Shown here one piece after another: positions 20,601 to 27,881 of a stretch of 64,000 nt of DNA (the stretch's first letter is position 1; each line of letters opens with the position of its first letter). Source of the stretch: Cyclobacteriaceae bacterium (GTDB taxonomy: Bacteria > Bacteroidota > Bacteroidia > Cytophagales > Cyclobacteriaceae); the NCBI GenBank assembly GCA_015488485.1, contig WFNR01000114.1, positions 1 to 64,000 of the forward strand, in the 5' to 3' direction. The translations under genes and the position numbers were made by a program. The notes beneath the pieces are model-generated. The model worked only from the letters and a program-made list of their open reading frames with translations, ran no database searches and was not told where the DNA came from.

Positions 20601-20776
20601 CCACTACCCGAAGGGCCGATTACCGCTACAAAACGGTGCTCAGAGAGCTTCATCAGCACCTCATCGGTTTGCCCTTCGCGCCCGAAGAAAAGGTGGCTTT
20701 CATCGATATGAAAAGCCCTTAACCCCGGAAAAGGGTTGAATATCTTGGTGGTTATGGTGGTGGCTGCGTTGCTCAC
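17645..20776 (-). CDS. nSTAND-type ATPase with membrane helix, coiled coil and WD40 propeller
   Basis: A 1043-residue STAND NTPase of the nSTAND1 type. It opens with the family hallmark NPFPGLRAFHIDESHLFFGRE, then Walker A GPSGSGKSS (54-62) and Walker B LVLIDQFEELF (152-162). A winged-helix-like region lies near 330-400. A strong membrane helix follows at about 503-525, with arginine-rich sequence before it. Then comes an Ala/Glu/Lys-rich coiled coil (about 526-645) and a WD40 propeller (about 690-1010; for example YVYTGDSHGKVLAWRIDG and GHIYVWDLQ). By the positive-inside rule the ATPase is cytoplasmic and the WD40 part periplasmic (inference). STAND proteins are signal-operated switches. The gene starts with GTG and overlaps the stop of the TIR-like gene as GTGA, which points to translational coupling. 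The barrel gene follows at once. Confidence 0.9.
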   Translation of the reverse strand: MSNAATTITTKIFNPFPGLRAFHIDESHLFFGREGQTDEVLMKLSEHRFVAVIGPSGSGKSSFVYCGVLPILYGGFITDAGPNWDVIVARPGSNPISNLAEALLEQDPTYQAADEDEQRIKRTILTSLMKSSSLGLVEAIRQVKETTGKNFLVLIDQFEELFRFKSSTTNGQALNESLAFINLLMEAVNNEETAIYVTITMRSDFIGDCAQYAELTSKINDSHYLIPQLTREQKRRAIEGPVAVGGGKITSTLVQRLLNDLGDNPDQLPILQHALMRTYDYWMRYREGDEPIDLKHYEAIGTMKEALSLHANEAYEELNDRQRDICAVLFKTITEKRGENFGIRRPTRLGEIAAIADVSVEEVAAVIEKFREPGRSLLMPPAGKELTADSMIDISHESLMRIWVRLKNWVDEEAESINMYLRLAEAAALHQAGKGSLWRPPDLQLALNWQIKQKPTLVWGQRYDPAYERTMVFLDNSRKAFEEEQRIKELQARRALRNARITAMVMGGATVISVIILLFAYTEKVRADENAQVAEEKRIEAEKQKELADENARQAKINADSARVNAARALQQKKLAEIQAERARLAEDSAKAASFLAEQRRIAAEKAKELEAKARKIADDNKKLAIQQAELARKERYLSLSRALALKATRNFPDPQLKGLLAAQGYKYNVLFDGPDFNADVYAGIYSALAEGGFNDITTQSLRGHDQQVYALATGRSSDDYVYTGDSHGKVLAWRIDGEQVLADTLLPARSTTHIINDMALSADKTQLLLAGDFRKPDGTRYMEILNLNNGKLTEIPGVKGKIKDIEVSTPDNRFFVLAEGGNNIMEVLPADKQLREFIKPAAKLNDFDISNDGRYMAGAGQDGHIYVWDLQNNNRLVEYPTYPKAVFTAIRFSPNSNYLVAGELDGFIRLFDARLQKQQRIFSDNQARITDVKFSPNGKYMAVSSLNKTISVWNMDNLKDLPYQLTLNAWASSLAFSPDSRYLFGGGFEEGEVKVWPMNIEVMARRLCKLINRSFTKDEWETYVMEITEQDPYDTNTCDITN

Positions 20777-22233
20777 AATACTTTGGTCAGGTTGGCAATA
20801 AAGGCATCAATCTGTTGTGCCAGAGGTTCCTTGTCTTCCAGGCGCAGTATTTCAATGTCGTGTTCACCATAGAGGTCAAGGGCGGGGGCATTACCCTCTG
20901 CGACAATCACTGCCCGGCCGACAATCGGTTTTTGACGTCCCAGCCCCGGGGCTTTAAGCAGATCAAGGGTTTTCATTCTTACCCAATTGTCTTTTACCTT
21001 GCCTTTGAAGATTATACCTATGTCCATAGCTTGCAGGCGCTCGATATGGGCTTTGCGCAAGGTCAGCACATCTCCGTCCAGTTCAGGGTGTATTACATTG
21101 AGGCCGGCCTTGGTTAGCTCCTTACCGGCCAGGCGTGCTTGCTCTTCATCCACCTTGTCATAGATCAGATAAACATTCAACTTGTTATCCTCCAGTTTTA
21201 CTGTGCTGGCTTGTTGATGCTGAACCGAGCCGTTTTGCAGGTATAATTCTTCCCGCAGGGTATTTTTAAAATCCTCCAGGGGCACCTGGAATATCTCGGT
21301 GGCTTCCAGGGCACTCAGGTCCCGCTGGATATTTTCAATAAAAGCCAGCTGCTGGTCGGTGGCCTTATCGATATTGGGATTTATCCAGATAAGACGTTGC
21401 AGCTTACGATGGCTGGGGTTGTTCTTTATTTTCTCGATAGCCAGGCGGTTTTGCAAATCTACCAGTGAACGCGTACCGCCTTCCGGAATATCGCCATAAA
21501 TCGTGCCTATCAGGTGGATAGACATCGTACTGGTGTCAAGCAGTTTTTTGATCATGGCCTCGGCAGCCTCCCGGGTATGCGGCAACGCTTGTGTGGGCAC
21601 TACCCGAAAGCCATGACGCTGCAATTCTCTGCGGATGATATTGCGCTGCACCACCAGGTCTTTGGCCGTTTCGGCCAGGTAGATAGTTTCACGGTCGTAC
21701 AGGGGTTTTATGCCGTCTGTAGCTTTGTTTATACTTATAGCCACCAAGGCATCGTGCAGGTCGTAGGCCAGATCAACCATTTTCATCCAGTAAATATGCT
21801 CGGCTTCCGGAGAGAAATAGTCATCGAAAATCAGCGATTCGCCCGATTCATAATCCAGGTCATAAAGCTCGTAAGGCAGAATAGCCTGAAGTACGGCCGG
21901 CTGTTCGCTATAGGGGACATCAGTCAGCATAACCTTAAAAAGCAAAGGCGGGTCGTGCGGGCCGTGCAGTTTGTGAAACTCCTCCACTGCTTCGCGGCAG
22001 TTGGCGCTCTTAACGAAGTTAGGCGATACCACCGACAGCAGCAGACGGGTATTCTCCAGTTCGCCATGGGTAAGCACCTCTTTATCGGATTTTTTAAGAA
22101 TCTTTGGCGGATGGCCGGTAATCTGGCTCAACATGATGGTAAGAAAGCGTTCGAAATCAGCCACCCAACCACGTTTGCCCTCTTTTGCCAGGTTGTCTTG
22201 TTCGCTATAGTTGATAATCAGATCGTTTTGCAT
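20773..22233 (-). CDS. Protein with three TIR/DUF4062-like segments
   Basis: A 486-residue cytoplasmic protein. Residues 1-165 look like a TIR domain: LIINYSEQDN on the first strand, then LLLSVVSPNFVKSANCREAVEEF. Residues 184-330 resemble the DUF4062/TIR-like fold (IYLAETAKDL...RRELQRHGFRVVP...SIHLIGTIYG). Residues 352-480 have a third TIR-like pattern (LNVYLIYDKVDEEQARLAGKELTKAGLNVI...DIGIIFKG). Where active TIR NADases have a Glu three residues after the Cys, the simplest alignment puts Ala82 here, with Glu81, Glu84 and Glu85 nearby. Enzyme activity is therefore uncertain and a scaffold role is possible. It is encoded 12 bases after the transporter-like gene and is translationally coupled to the STAND gene, so it is a likely signalling partner of the latter. 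Confidence 0.7.
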   Translation of the reverse strand: MQNDLIINYSEQDNLAKEGKRGWVADFERFLTIMLSQITGHPPKILKKSDKEVLTHGELENTRLLLSVVSPNFVKSANCREAVEEFHKLHGPHDPPLLFKVMLTDVPYSEQPAVLQAILPYELYDLDYESGESLIFDDYFSPEAEHIYWMKMVDLAYDLHDALVAISINKATDGIKPLYDRETIYLAETAKDLVVQRNIIRRELQRHGFRVVPTQALPHTREAAEAMIKKLLDTSTMSIHLIGTIYGDIPEGGTRSLVDLQNRLAIEKIKNNPSHRKLQRLIWINPNIDKATDQQLAFIENIQRDLSALEATEIFQVPLEDFKNTLREELYLQNGSVQHQQASTVKLEDNKLNVYLIYDKVDEEQARLAGKELTKAGLNVIHPELDGDVLTLRKAHIERLQAMDIGIIFKGKVKDNWVRMKTLDLLKAPGLGRQKPIVGRAVIVAEGNAPALDLYGEHDIEILRLEDKEPLAQQIDAFIANLTKVL

Positions 22234-22245
22234 ATTCTACTATTT

Positions 22246-25200
22246 TTAAACTGACACAGCATTGGTTTGATAGGGTTTACCTGCCAGGGCAAAGAACCTC
22301 TCCAGCATGTCAGGATAATTTATCATGATATCAAAAATATTATTAATCGGAATGGCAAGCAACTGCACATTGCCTTGTGCCTGAAGTATTTGCCGGCTGC
22401 TTTCGTTATGGCAAAGCCAGGAGCCGGCCACATGGGTATCGGTAGGCAAGACCACGCTATGTAACTCGCTGCTTACCCGGGCTTTGCCATCGAAGAGCAC
22501 AAAAAGCTGCTGCCGGTAGTTGTGCAGGGGTAACTCTTCATTGCTGCTCAGGGTTTGCCAGTGAATAGCCTCAACCATCTGCGACAGCAACAGGCCGGTA
22601 ATATGTTGAAATTCGGGTAGTTGCTGCAGGTAGCGGACTACATCAAAGCGGAAAGGTATCTGGCGTTCAATTTTATGCACGATACGTTCAAAAAACTGTA
22701 CCCGGCCGGGCAAGCGCTGCAATACACTGCGATATTGATCGGGCCGGGTGTTGTAGGTAATCCAGGTAGCCAGCTCCGCCAGCATAATGTCATCATTAAA
22801 CATGTGGGCGACAATATTGTCGTCAACCTTCATTTCCGGATTTTGCGAGATTGCCCACAGGGTGCAGGCGCGTGTCCAGGGGTTCAGATTGGTGCATTCC
22901 TTGTTTAAAATATAATGGTAGGTTTCCTGTTCCTCGTACCACTCACGGGGGTAATAGATCTGCAGTTTATCCAGTTTCTTTTTGGCATCAATATCATCCA
23001 GCAGTGGGAACAACCTGGGTTTGATGTCTTTGGCCAGAAAAATATCGAGCAGTTCAATGGCATAGGCAATGCTTTCTGTGGTACCCAACTCCATATTCTC
23101 TTTTACCAGTGCCACTGATTGCGGATCGTAAATAAGCCCCAGCAACATGTAGATAAAATCGAAATTACTTTGAATTTCTTCATTAAGGGCTGCTTTGAGT
23201 GGTTGATTATAGTCGTTGTCCGATAGTTCTTCAAGCGCTACCGTGCTCCACAGGGCTTTGCCTATTTCCTCAATGAGCAAGTCGTTGAAGGTAAGTTTTT
23301 CTTTGTCGGTAGCCTGGTAGTTCTGGCGACTGAGGGCGATCAGCACCTGCTTGACGATCTTGCGGTTTGGGAAGTCGATTTTTTGCCAAAGCAACCGATG
23401 CGCTTCGGGGCCGCCAATTTCCACCATTATATTGATAATTTTAAGCATGCCGCTCAGAATCTGTCCGGAGCGGTGAAAGGCATTTTCCAATACGGGCAAC
23501 ACCTCTTCACCGGCAGCCACCAGGGCAGCGGCTGCTTCATAGGTAAAAGTACCGTGGTTGATCAGCTCGAGCAAGAGCGGCCAGGCTTCTTTGCGGCCTA
23601 CCTTGCGGGCGGTGGCAATAGCCTGCTTGCGCACTTCGGTATCCGGATCGCGCAGCAGCTCGAGCAGTACGAATATATTGCTGTCGTTGATGTGGCTACG
23701 CAAAAGCTTGGCGGCCAACAGGCGATCCGCTTGTTGGCGGCTCTTGGCCAGGGTATATAGCCGGTCGTCCGATACCGAGATTACATTGCTGCTGTCGGCC
23801 TGATGAACGGCATCCTGAGCCAGCTTGCTGATAGTATCGCTGGCTTTTTCCTGATCGAACTGCAGGTCCATCTCCTTAATCTTTTGTTGGGCGTAGGATT
23901 GAACCATGCCCGTACCTTCCTTGGCGAGTCGCAGCATTTCAACCTCGAAGAGGGCCGGAGCAGTCTTTTCAAGCATTTTAAGCTTGTTGAGATTGTTGTC
24001 GTCAAGGTGACTATCTGCTTGTTCTTCGGCCATTTCAACCGATTTGGCTTTTTTGCCTTCTTCCAGGGCATTTTGCAGGGTGTGCCGGTAGCCGCCATAC
24101 ATACGTTGGGTAAGGTAAAACCATATCAGCAAAACGGGTATAACGCCTAGCACGATATAAATCTGCGACAAATGGAACTGGTTCATCAACAACAGCAAGC
24201 CACCGGCCAGAAAACCACCCAAAGCCATCACCGTACCTTCTATTTTGGTGTTTACATCCATCTTGATGTTGCTGTTGATGGGTAGGAAGTACAATTTAAA
24301 AGTAGGGCCATCAAGGGCGTCTTTGAGAGAGTCGATGAATAGCTTGGTGGCGGCAATGGCCAAAAAGAAATAGGTGATATTGACTCCCGGCCCCGGCTGA
24401 TACCCGAAGAACATGCCCACCAATACGGCCCCGCCAATCAGCAGTACCGATAAAAACGGGTTTATCAATAAGGAAATTTTAAGGCCATAATTTTCTATCA
24501 ACCAGTCGGTTACGAATGTTTGAAACAAAAAACTAAAGATAACCACGGTGACTTCAAAGCTGGCCAGAAAGGAAGTCTTTTCAGCTTCGGTGGCCCATTT
24601 GGCGTTGATGACGTTCAGAAAAGAGTAATCAACCATGGTGAGGGCTATAAGTGATATAAGGATGAAGCCCACCATAAGTTTGGTATAGGGGTTGGTAAAT
24701 AGCTTGCGGTAGGGCAGCGTACGTTTACGGATGTCACCTTTTTGAGAGGTATGCAGTTTGTGACCCCTGAAAAGGGCAATGGAGGTAAACAGCATACCGG
24801 TTACACCGATGGCGCTGACCAGGAACAGGTCCACGGTTTGGATGATGTTGTTGTTGATAACAAAGGTGATACTAAAAAGTGCCACAATGGCTGCCACTAA
24901 CTGACCTGTATCTATACCGCCAATCAATCTTTTGGCCTGCTTTAGGTTAAAAACCCGGTTGAAAAAGCCCCAAAAGAGCAGTAAAGCAATATAAGAGAAA
25001 GGTAGCGCCAGTACAAAGCCGATGAACACCACTACCGGATGTTGTTGGCGAAAAGCCGAGAGCATCCAGACGGTAGTGGTAGTGAGCAGCATCAGACCGG
25101 TAAAACTGATTACCAGTATTTTGAAAGGAATACGGGCCTGCAGATAAGAATATATGGCCGTACTGATAATGCCAACGAATCCCGAAACCAGAAAGGCCTG

Positions 25201-25365
25201 GGCAAGAATGTTTTCATCCTCAAAATAATTAAGGAAAATTGCCGGAGCAGCCACATCATAGGTTGCCAGGAAGACACCCATAAAAAAGCCCAGCAAAAGC
25301 ATAAGCTGTACGCTCGGTATCTCCTCCGGCCTGGCATTCAGGACGTTAATAAGTAACTTTTTCAA
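22246..25365 (-). CDS. Npt/MFS-like membrane protein with HEAT repeats and cNMP-binding-like C-terminus
   Basis: A 1039-residue, three-part protein and the first gene of the operon. Residues 1-430 contain about 12 membrane helices and resemble the Npt1/Npt2-type nucleotide transporter branch of the MFS. Residues 440-870 are helical HEAT-like repeats (for example DPDTEVRKQAIATARKVGRKEAWPLLLELI). Residues 915-1039 look like a Crp-type cyclic-nucleotide-binding beta roll followed by helices (LFVLFDGKARVSSELHSVVLPTDTHVAGSW). The usual phosphate-binding GE...R(S/T)A cassette is not recognisable, so ligand binding is doubtful. The start is TTG at 25365; an in-frame TAG lies directly before it and no ATG occurs until residue 22. 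I infer an inner-membrane sensor or transporter feeding the TIR-like/STAND pair. Confidence 0.8.
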   Translation of the reverse strand: MKKLLINVLNARPEEIPSVQLMLLLGFFMGVFLATYDVAAPAIFLNYFEDENILAQAFLVSGFVGIISTAIYSYLQARIPFKILVISFTGLMLLTTTTVWMLSAFRQQHPVVVFIGFVLALPFSYIALLLFWGFFNRVFNLKQAKRLIGGIDTGQLVAAIVALFSITFVINNNIIQTVDLFLVSAIGVTGMLFTSIALFRGHKLHTSQKGDIRKRTLPYRKLFTNPYTKLMVGFILISLIALTMVDYSFLNVINAKWATEAEKTSFLASFEVTVVIFSFLFQTFVTDWLIENYGLKISLLINPFLSVLLIGGAVLVGMFFGYQPGPGVNITYFFLAIAATKLFIDSLKDALDGPTFKLYFLPINSNIKMDVNTKIEGTVMALGGFLAGGLLLLMNQFHLSQIYIVLGVIPVLLIWFYLTQRMYGGYRHTLQNALEEGKKAKSVEMAEEQADSHLDDNNLNKLKMLEKTAPALFEVEMLRLAKEGTGMVQSYAQQKIKEMDLQFDQEKASDTISKLAQDAVHQADSSNVISVSDDRLYTLAKSRQQADRLLAAKLLRSHINDSNIFVLLELLRDPDTEVRKQAIATARKVGRKEAWPLLLELINHGTFTYEAAAALVAAGEEVLPVLENAFHRSGQILSGMLKIINIMVEIGGPEAHRLLWQKIDFPNRKIVKQVLIALSRQNYQATDKEKLTFNDLLIEEIGKALWSTVALEELSDNDYNQPLKAALNEEIQSNFDFIYMLLGLIYDPQSVALVKENMELGTTESIAYAIELLDIFLAKDIKPRLFPLLDDIDAKKKLDKLQIYYPREWYEEQETYHYILNKECTNLNPWTRACTLWAISQNPEMKVDDNIVAHMFNDDIMLAELATWITYNTRPDQYRSVLQRLPGRVQFFERIVHKIERQIPFRFDVVRYLQQLPEFQHITGLLLSQMVEAIHWQTLSSNEELPLHNYRQQLFVLFDGKARVSSELHSVVLPTDTHVAGSWLCHNESSRQILQAQGNVQLLAIPINNIFDIMINYPDMLERFFALAGKPYQTNAVSV

Positions 25366-25398
25366 CTAGTAGCCAGGTTAGTTAGTGTTTTTCAGCTG

Positions 25399-25428
25399 TT
25401 AAAATAGCCGTATTTTCGGGGAAAACAA
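25399..25428 (-). promoter_or_regulatory. Possible promoter of the six-gene operon
   Basis: On the minus strand TTG (25426-25428) is followed after 19 bases by TATTTTAA (25399-25406). This matches the Bacteroidota consensus TAnnTTTG except at its last two positions. It would give a leader of about 25-30 bases before the TTG start codon. The match is imperfect, and read-through from queA, 150 bases upstream, is also possible. Confidence 0.35.
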
Positions 25429-25515
25429 AAAGAATAAGCTGTTTAAACAAAAGCAGTGTTGCTGGAGAGACCCGGGGAAGGCTCTTTTTTACCTTGTTTG
25501 CAGGGAAGAAAGTTA

Positions 25516-26718
25516 TCATGTGAGCAGCAAAGAGCTATCGCCAAAACTAAGGAAGCGATACCCTTGCTGCAGGGCACTATTATAGATCTGCCGCCAGTCA
25601 TCGCCTACAAAGGCGGCCACCAGCAGGATGAGCGTGCTGCCCGGTAGATGGAAGTTGGTAACCAGACCGCGGCATACCCGGAAGCGGTACCCCGGGTAGA
25701 TAAATATTTCGGTAGTACCGTGCAATTTTTCCACACCCTGACGATCCATCTCATCCAGCAGCGTCTGGCAAACCTGCTGCAAGTCCGGCAGGTCGGTTGT
25801 CTGGTGGTAGGGGAAGTCCTTGGTAATGTGGAAATGGATGCCCGGCTTTTGTTGTAGCAGCACACCATACCAATAGAGGCTTTCGAGCGTACGCATGGCT
25901 GTGGTGCCTACAGCCACCGGATAGGGAGCCTCCATCAGCGCCCGGATATTTTCTCTGCTGACTATAACTTCTTCGCGATGCATGGGGTGCTCGCTGATAT
26001 CGTCTACCTTTATGGGCTGAAAAGTGCCGGCACTTACATGAAGCGTAAGCTCCTGCATGGCAATGCCTCTGTCGCGTAGTTCCTGCAGGGTTGTTTCGGT
26101 AAAATGCAGGCCGGCAGTAGGGGCAGCCACGGCCCCCGGCTTTTTGCTGTACACCGTTTGATAGCGCTGCTTGTCCTGCGGCTCATCTGGGCGCTTAAGG
26201 TAAGGGGGCAGCGGGGTATGACCTATCTGGTCGAGAATATCGCCAAAGGTTATTTCCCGGTTATCCCAGGAAAATTCTACCAACCTGGCCGAACGATCTA
26301 ACAGCCTGGCTTGCAGGAGCAAATCGTGTTCCTTTACGGTCAGGTGGGCCTGCAATAATTCCCCGTCTTTCCATTTTTTCAGATTGCCGATGGTGCATTG
26401 ATAAGTTACCCGGTCGCTGGCTGACAAGGTATCATAGACACTGACGCCCGCTGTGGCCGGGTTCAGCAAAAATATTTCAATAAGTGCACCGGTTTTTCTT
26501 TGGAAGTAGAGGCGGGCGCTTATTACCTTTGTGTTATTGAAAAACAAGGTGGCATCTGCGGGCAAAATATGGGGCAATTGATTAAACCGGTGGTGGTCTA
26601 TGCGGCCCCTGTGGTACACCAACAACCTGGCCTGATCGCGCTGTGGCAAACCGTAGCGGGCTATGCGCTCCTCCGGCAGGTGATACTGATAATCTGTAAG
26701 ATTTATTTTGCCAGTCAT
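25516..26718 (-). CDS. queA: S-adenosylmethionine:tRNA ribosyltransferase-isomerase QueA
   Basis: QueA transfers the ribosyl group of SAM to 7-aminomethyl-7-deazaguanine in tRNA, giving epoxyqueuosine, the penultimate step of queuosine synthesis. The 400-residue sequence begins LTDYQYHLPEERIARYGLPQRDQARLL and contains the family stretches FFNNTKVISARL, PGAVAAPTAGLHFT and GTTAMRTLES, all hallmark QueA sequences. It is longer than the 340-360 residues usual in Proteobacteria, by an insertion in the middle. It is divergent from menC with 68 bases between them. A second queuosine gene, queD, lies separately at 43372-43827. The operon at 25365 follows on the same strand after 150 bases with no clear terminator. 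Confidence 0.97.
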   Translation of the reverse strand: MTGKINLTDYQYHLPEERIARYGLPQRDQARLLVYHRGRIDHHRFNQLPHILPADATLFFNNTKVISARLYFQRKTGALIEIFLLNPATAGVSVYDTLSASDRVTYQCTIGNLKKWKDGELLQAHLTVKEHDLLLQARLLDRSARLVEFSWDNREITFGDILDQIGHTPLPPYLKRPDEPQDKQRYQTVYSKKPGAVAAPTAGLHFTETTLQELRDRGIAMQELTLHVSAGTFQPIKVDDISEHPMHREEVIVSRENIRALMEAPYPVAVGTTAMRTLESLYWYGVLLQQKPGIHFHITKDFPYHQTTDLPDLQQVCQTLLDEMDRQGVEKLHGTTEIFIYPGYRFRVCRGLVTNFHLPGSTLILLVAAFVGDDWRQIYNSALQQGYRFLSFGDSSLLLT

Positions 26719-26786
26719 ATTTTGCGGGCAAAATTGAGTAATATTTTCCTTATCTTGTCCGTTTTCACCTTTATTCTCCCAATCAC

Positions 26787-27881
26787 ATGGCTTTAGCTTT
26801 TGATATCATCCCCTATGTGTTGCGTTTTAAGTTTGAAGCCCGCACTTCACGCGGCAGTCTCAGGCAACACAAAACCTGGTTTTTGAAAGTATGGGACGAA
26901 GAAAACCCCGAACGGTGTGGCTATGGCGAATGTGCGCCCTTCGAAGGGCTCAGCCCCGATGACCGCCCGGATTTCGGCCAAATTCTGCAGGATCAGGCGG
27001 CTGAATGGCAGGGGCAGCCGGCCCCTGCAGACCTCGAAGCCATAGCAGCCATGAGCGCTCAGGTACCAGCCAACCTGCCGGCTATTCGATTTGGTCTCGA
27101 AACCGCTCTGCGCGACTGGTACTATGGCGGTTGCCGCAAAATATTTGATACACCTTTTTATAATGACCACAAATCGATTGACATAAACGGCCTGGTGTGG
27201 ATGGGCAGTAAAGAAGAAATGCTTGACCGCCTGGAGATGAAGATTGTGGCCGGTTTTGACGGGGTGAAGATTAAAATCGGTTCCCTTGATTTTGCCGATG
27301 AACTGGAGGTGATCAGGCATGCTCGGGAACTGCTCGGCAACAGCGAGCTTTGTATCAGGGTAGATGCCAATGGCGCCTATGATTTTGAGCGTGCCCGTGA
27401 GGTGATGCGGCAGTTGCGCAGGCATAATGTGCATTCGATCGAACAACCCATTAAGCCCCGGCAGTATCAGTTGATGCGTCAGTTATGCGAGGAAGAACTG
27501 GTGCCGGTAGCGCTGGATGAAGAATTGATAGGTGTTACCGATTATGCCGGGAAGAAAGAACTCCTGACAACCATCCGGCCGCAGTATATCGTATTGAAAC
27601 CCACCTTGCTGGGTGGCTTTGTGGCTACCAACGAATGGATAGACCTGGCTAAGGAAATGGGCATCGGCTGGTGGATTACCTCTGCCCTGGAGTCGAATAT
27701 CGGGCTCAATGCCATCTGTCAGTTTACCTCGCAGTTTCCCCTTAAAATGCACCAGGGTTTGGGCACGGGCGAGTTATACGAAAACAATATTCCTTCCCCA
27801 CTTAAAATCACCAATGGCTGTATCCACCTGGATAAAACACGGCATTGGTATATCAAGATGGCCGAGCACCAGCCTGTTTAG
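26787..27881 (+). CDS. menC: o-Succinylbenzoate synthase (enolase superfamily)
   Basis: MenC dehydrates SHCHC to o-succinylbenzoate in menaquinone synthesis. The 364-residue protein has the enolase-superfamily capping domain at 1-125 and a TIM barrel after it. Catalytic elements are in place: K161-I-K163, D193-A-N195, E219 (SIEQP), D244 (LDEE) and K271 (VLKPTLLGG). These fit the muconate-lactonising subgroup that includes OSBS and dipeptide epimerases. OSBS is preferred because this sequence type is the usual MenC of Bacteroidota, which need menaquinone; an epimerase role cannot be excluded, and no other men gene is nearby. Its 3' end overlaps the convergent sirtuin gene by 29 bases. Confidence 0.8.
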   Translation: MALAFDIIPYVLRFKFEARTSRGSLRQHKTWFLKVWDEENPERCGYGECAPFEGLSPDDRPDFGQILQDQAAEWQGQPAPADLEAIAAMSAQVPANLPAIRFGLETALRDWYYGGCRKIFDTPFYNDHKSIDINGLVWMGSKEEMLDRLEMKIVAGFDGVKIKIGSLDFADELEVIRHARELLGNSELCIRVDANGAYDFERAREVMRQLRRHNVHSIEQPIKPRQYQLMRQLCEEELVPVALDEELIGVTDYAGKKELLTTIRPQYIVLKPTLLGGFVATNEWIDLAKEMGIGWWITSALESNIGLNAICQFTSQFPLKMHQGLGTGELYENNIPSPLKITNGCIHLDKTRHWYIKMAEHQPV

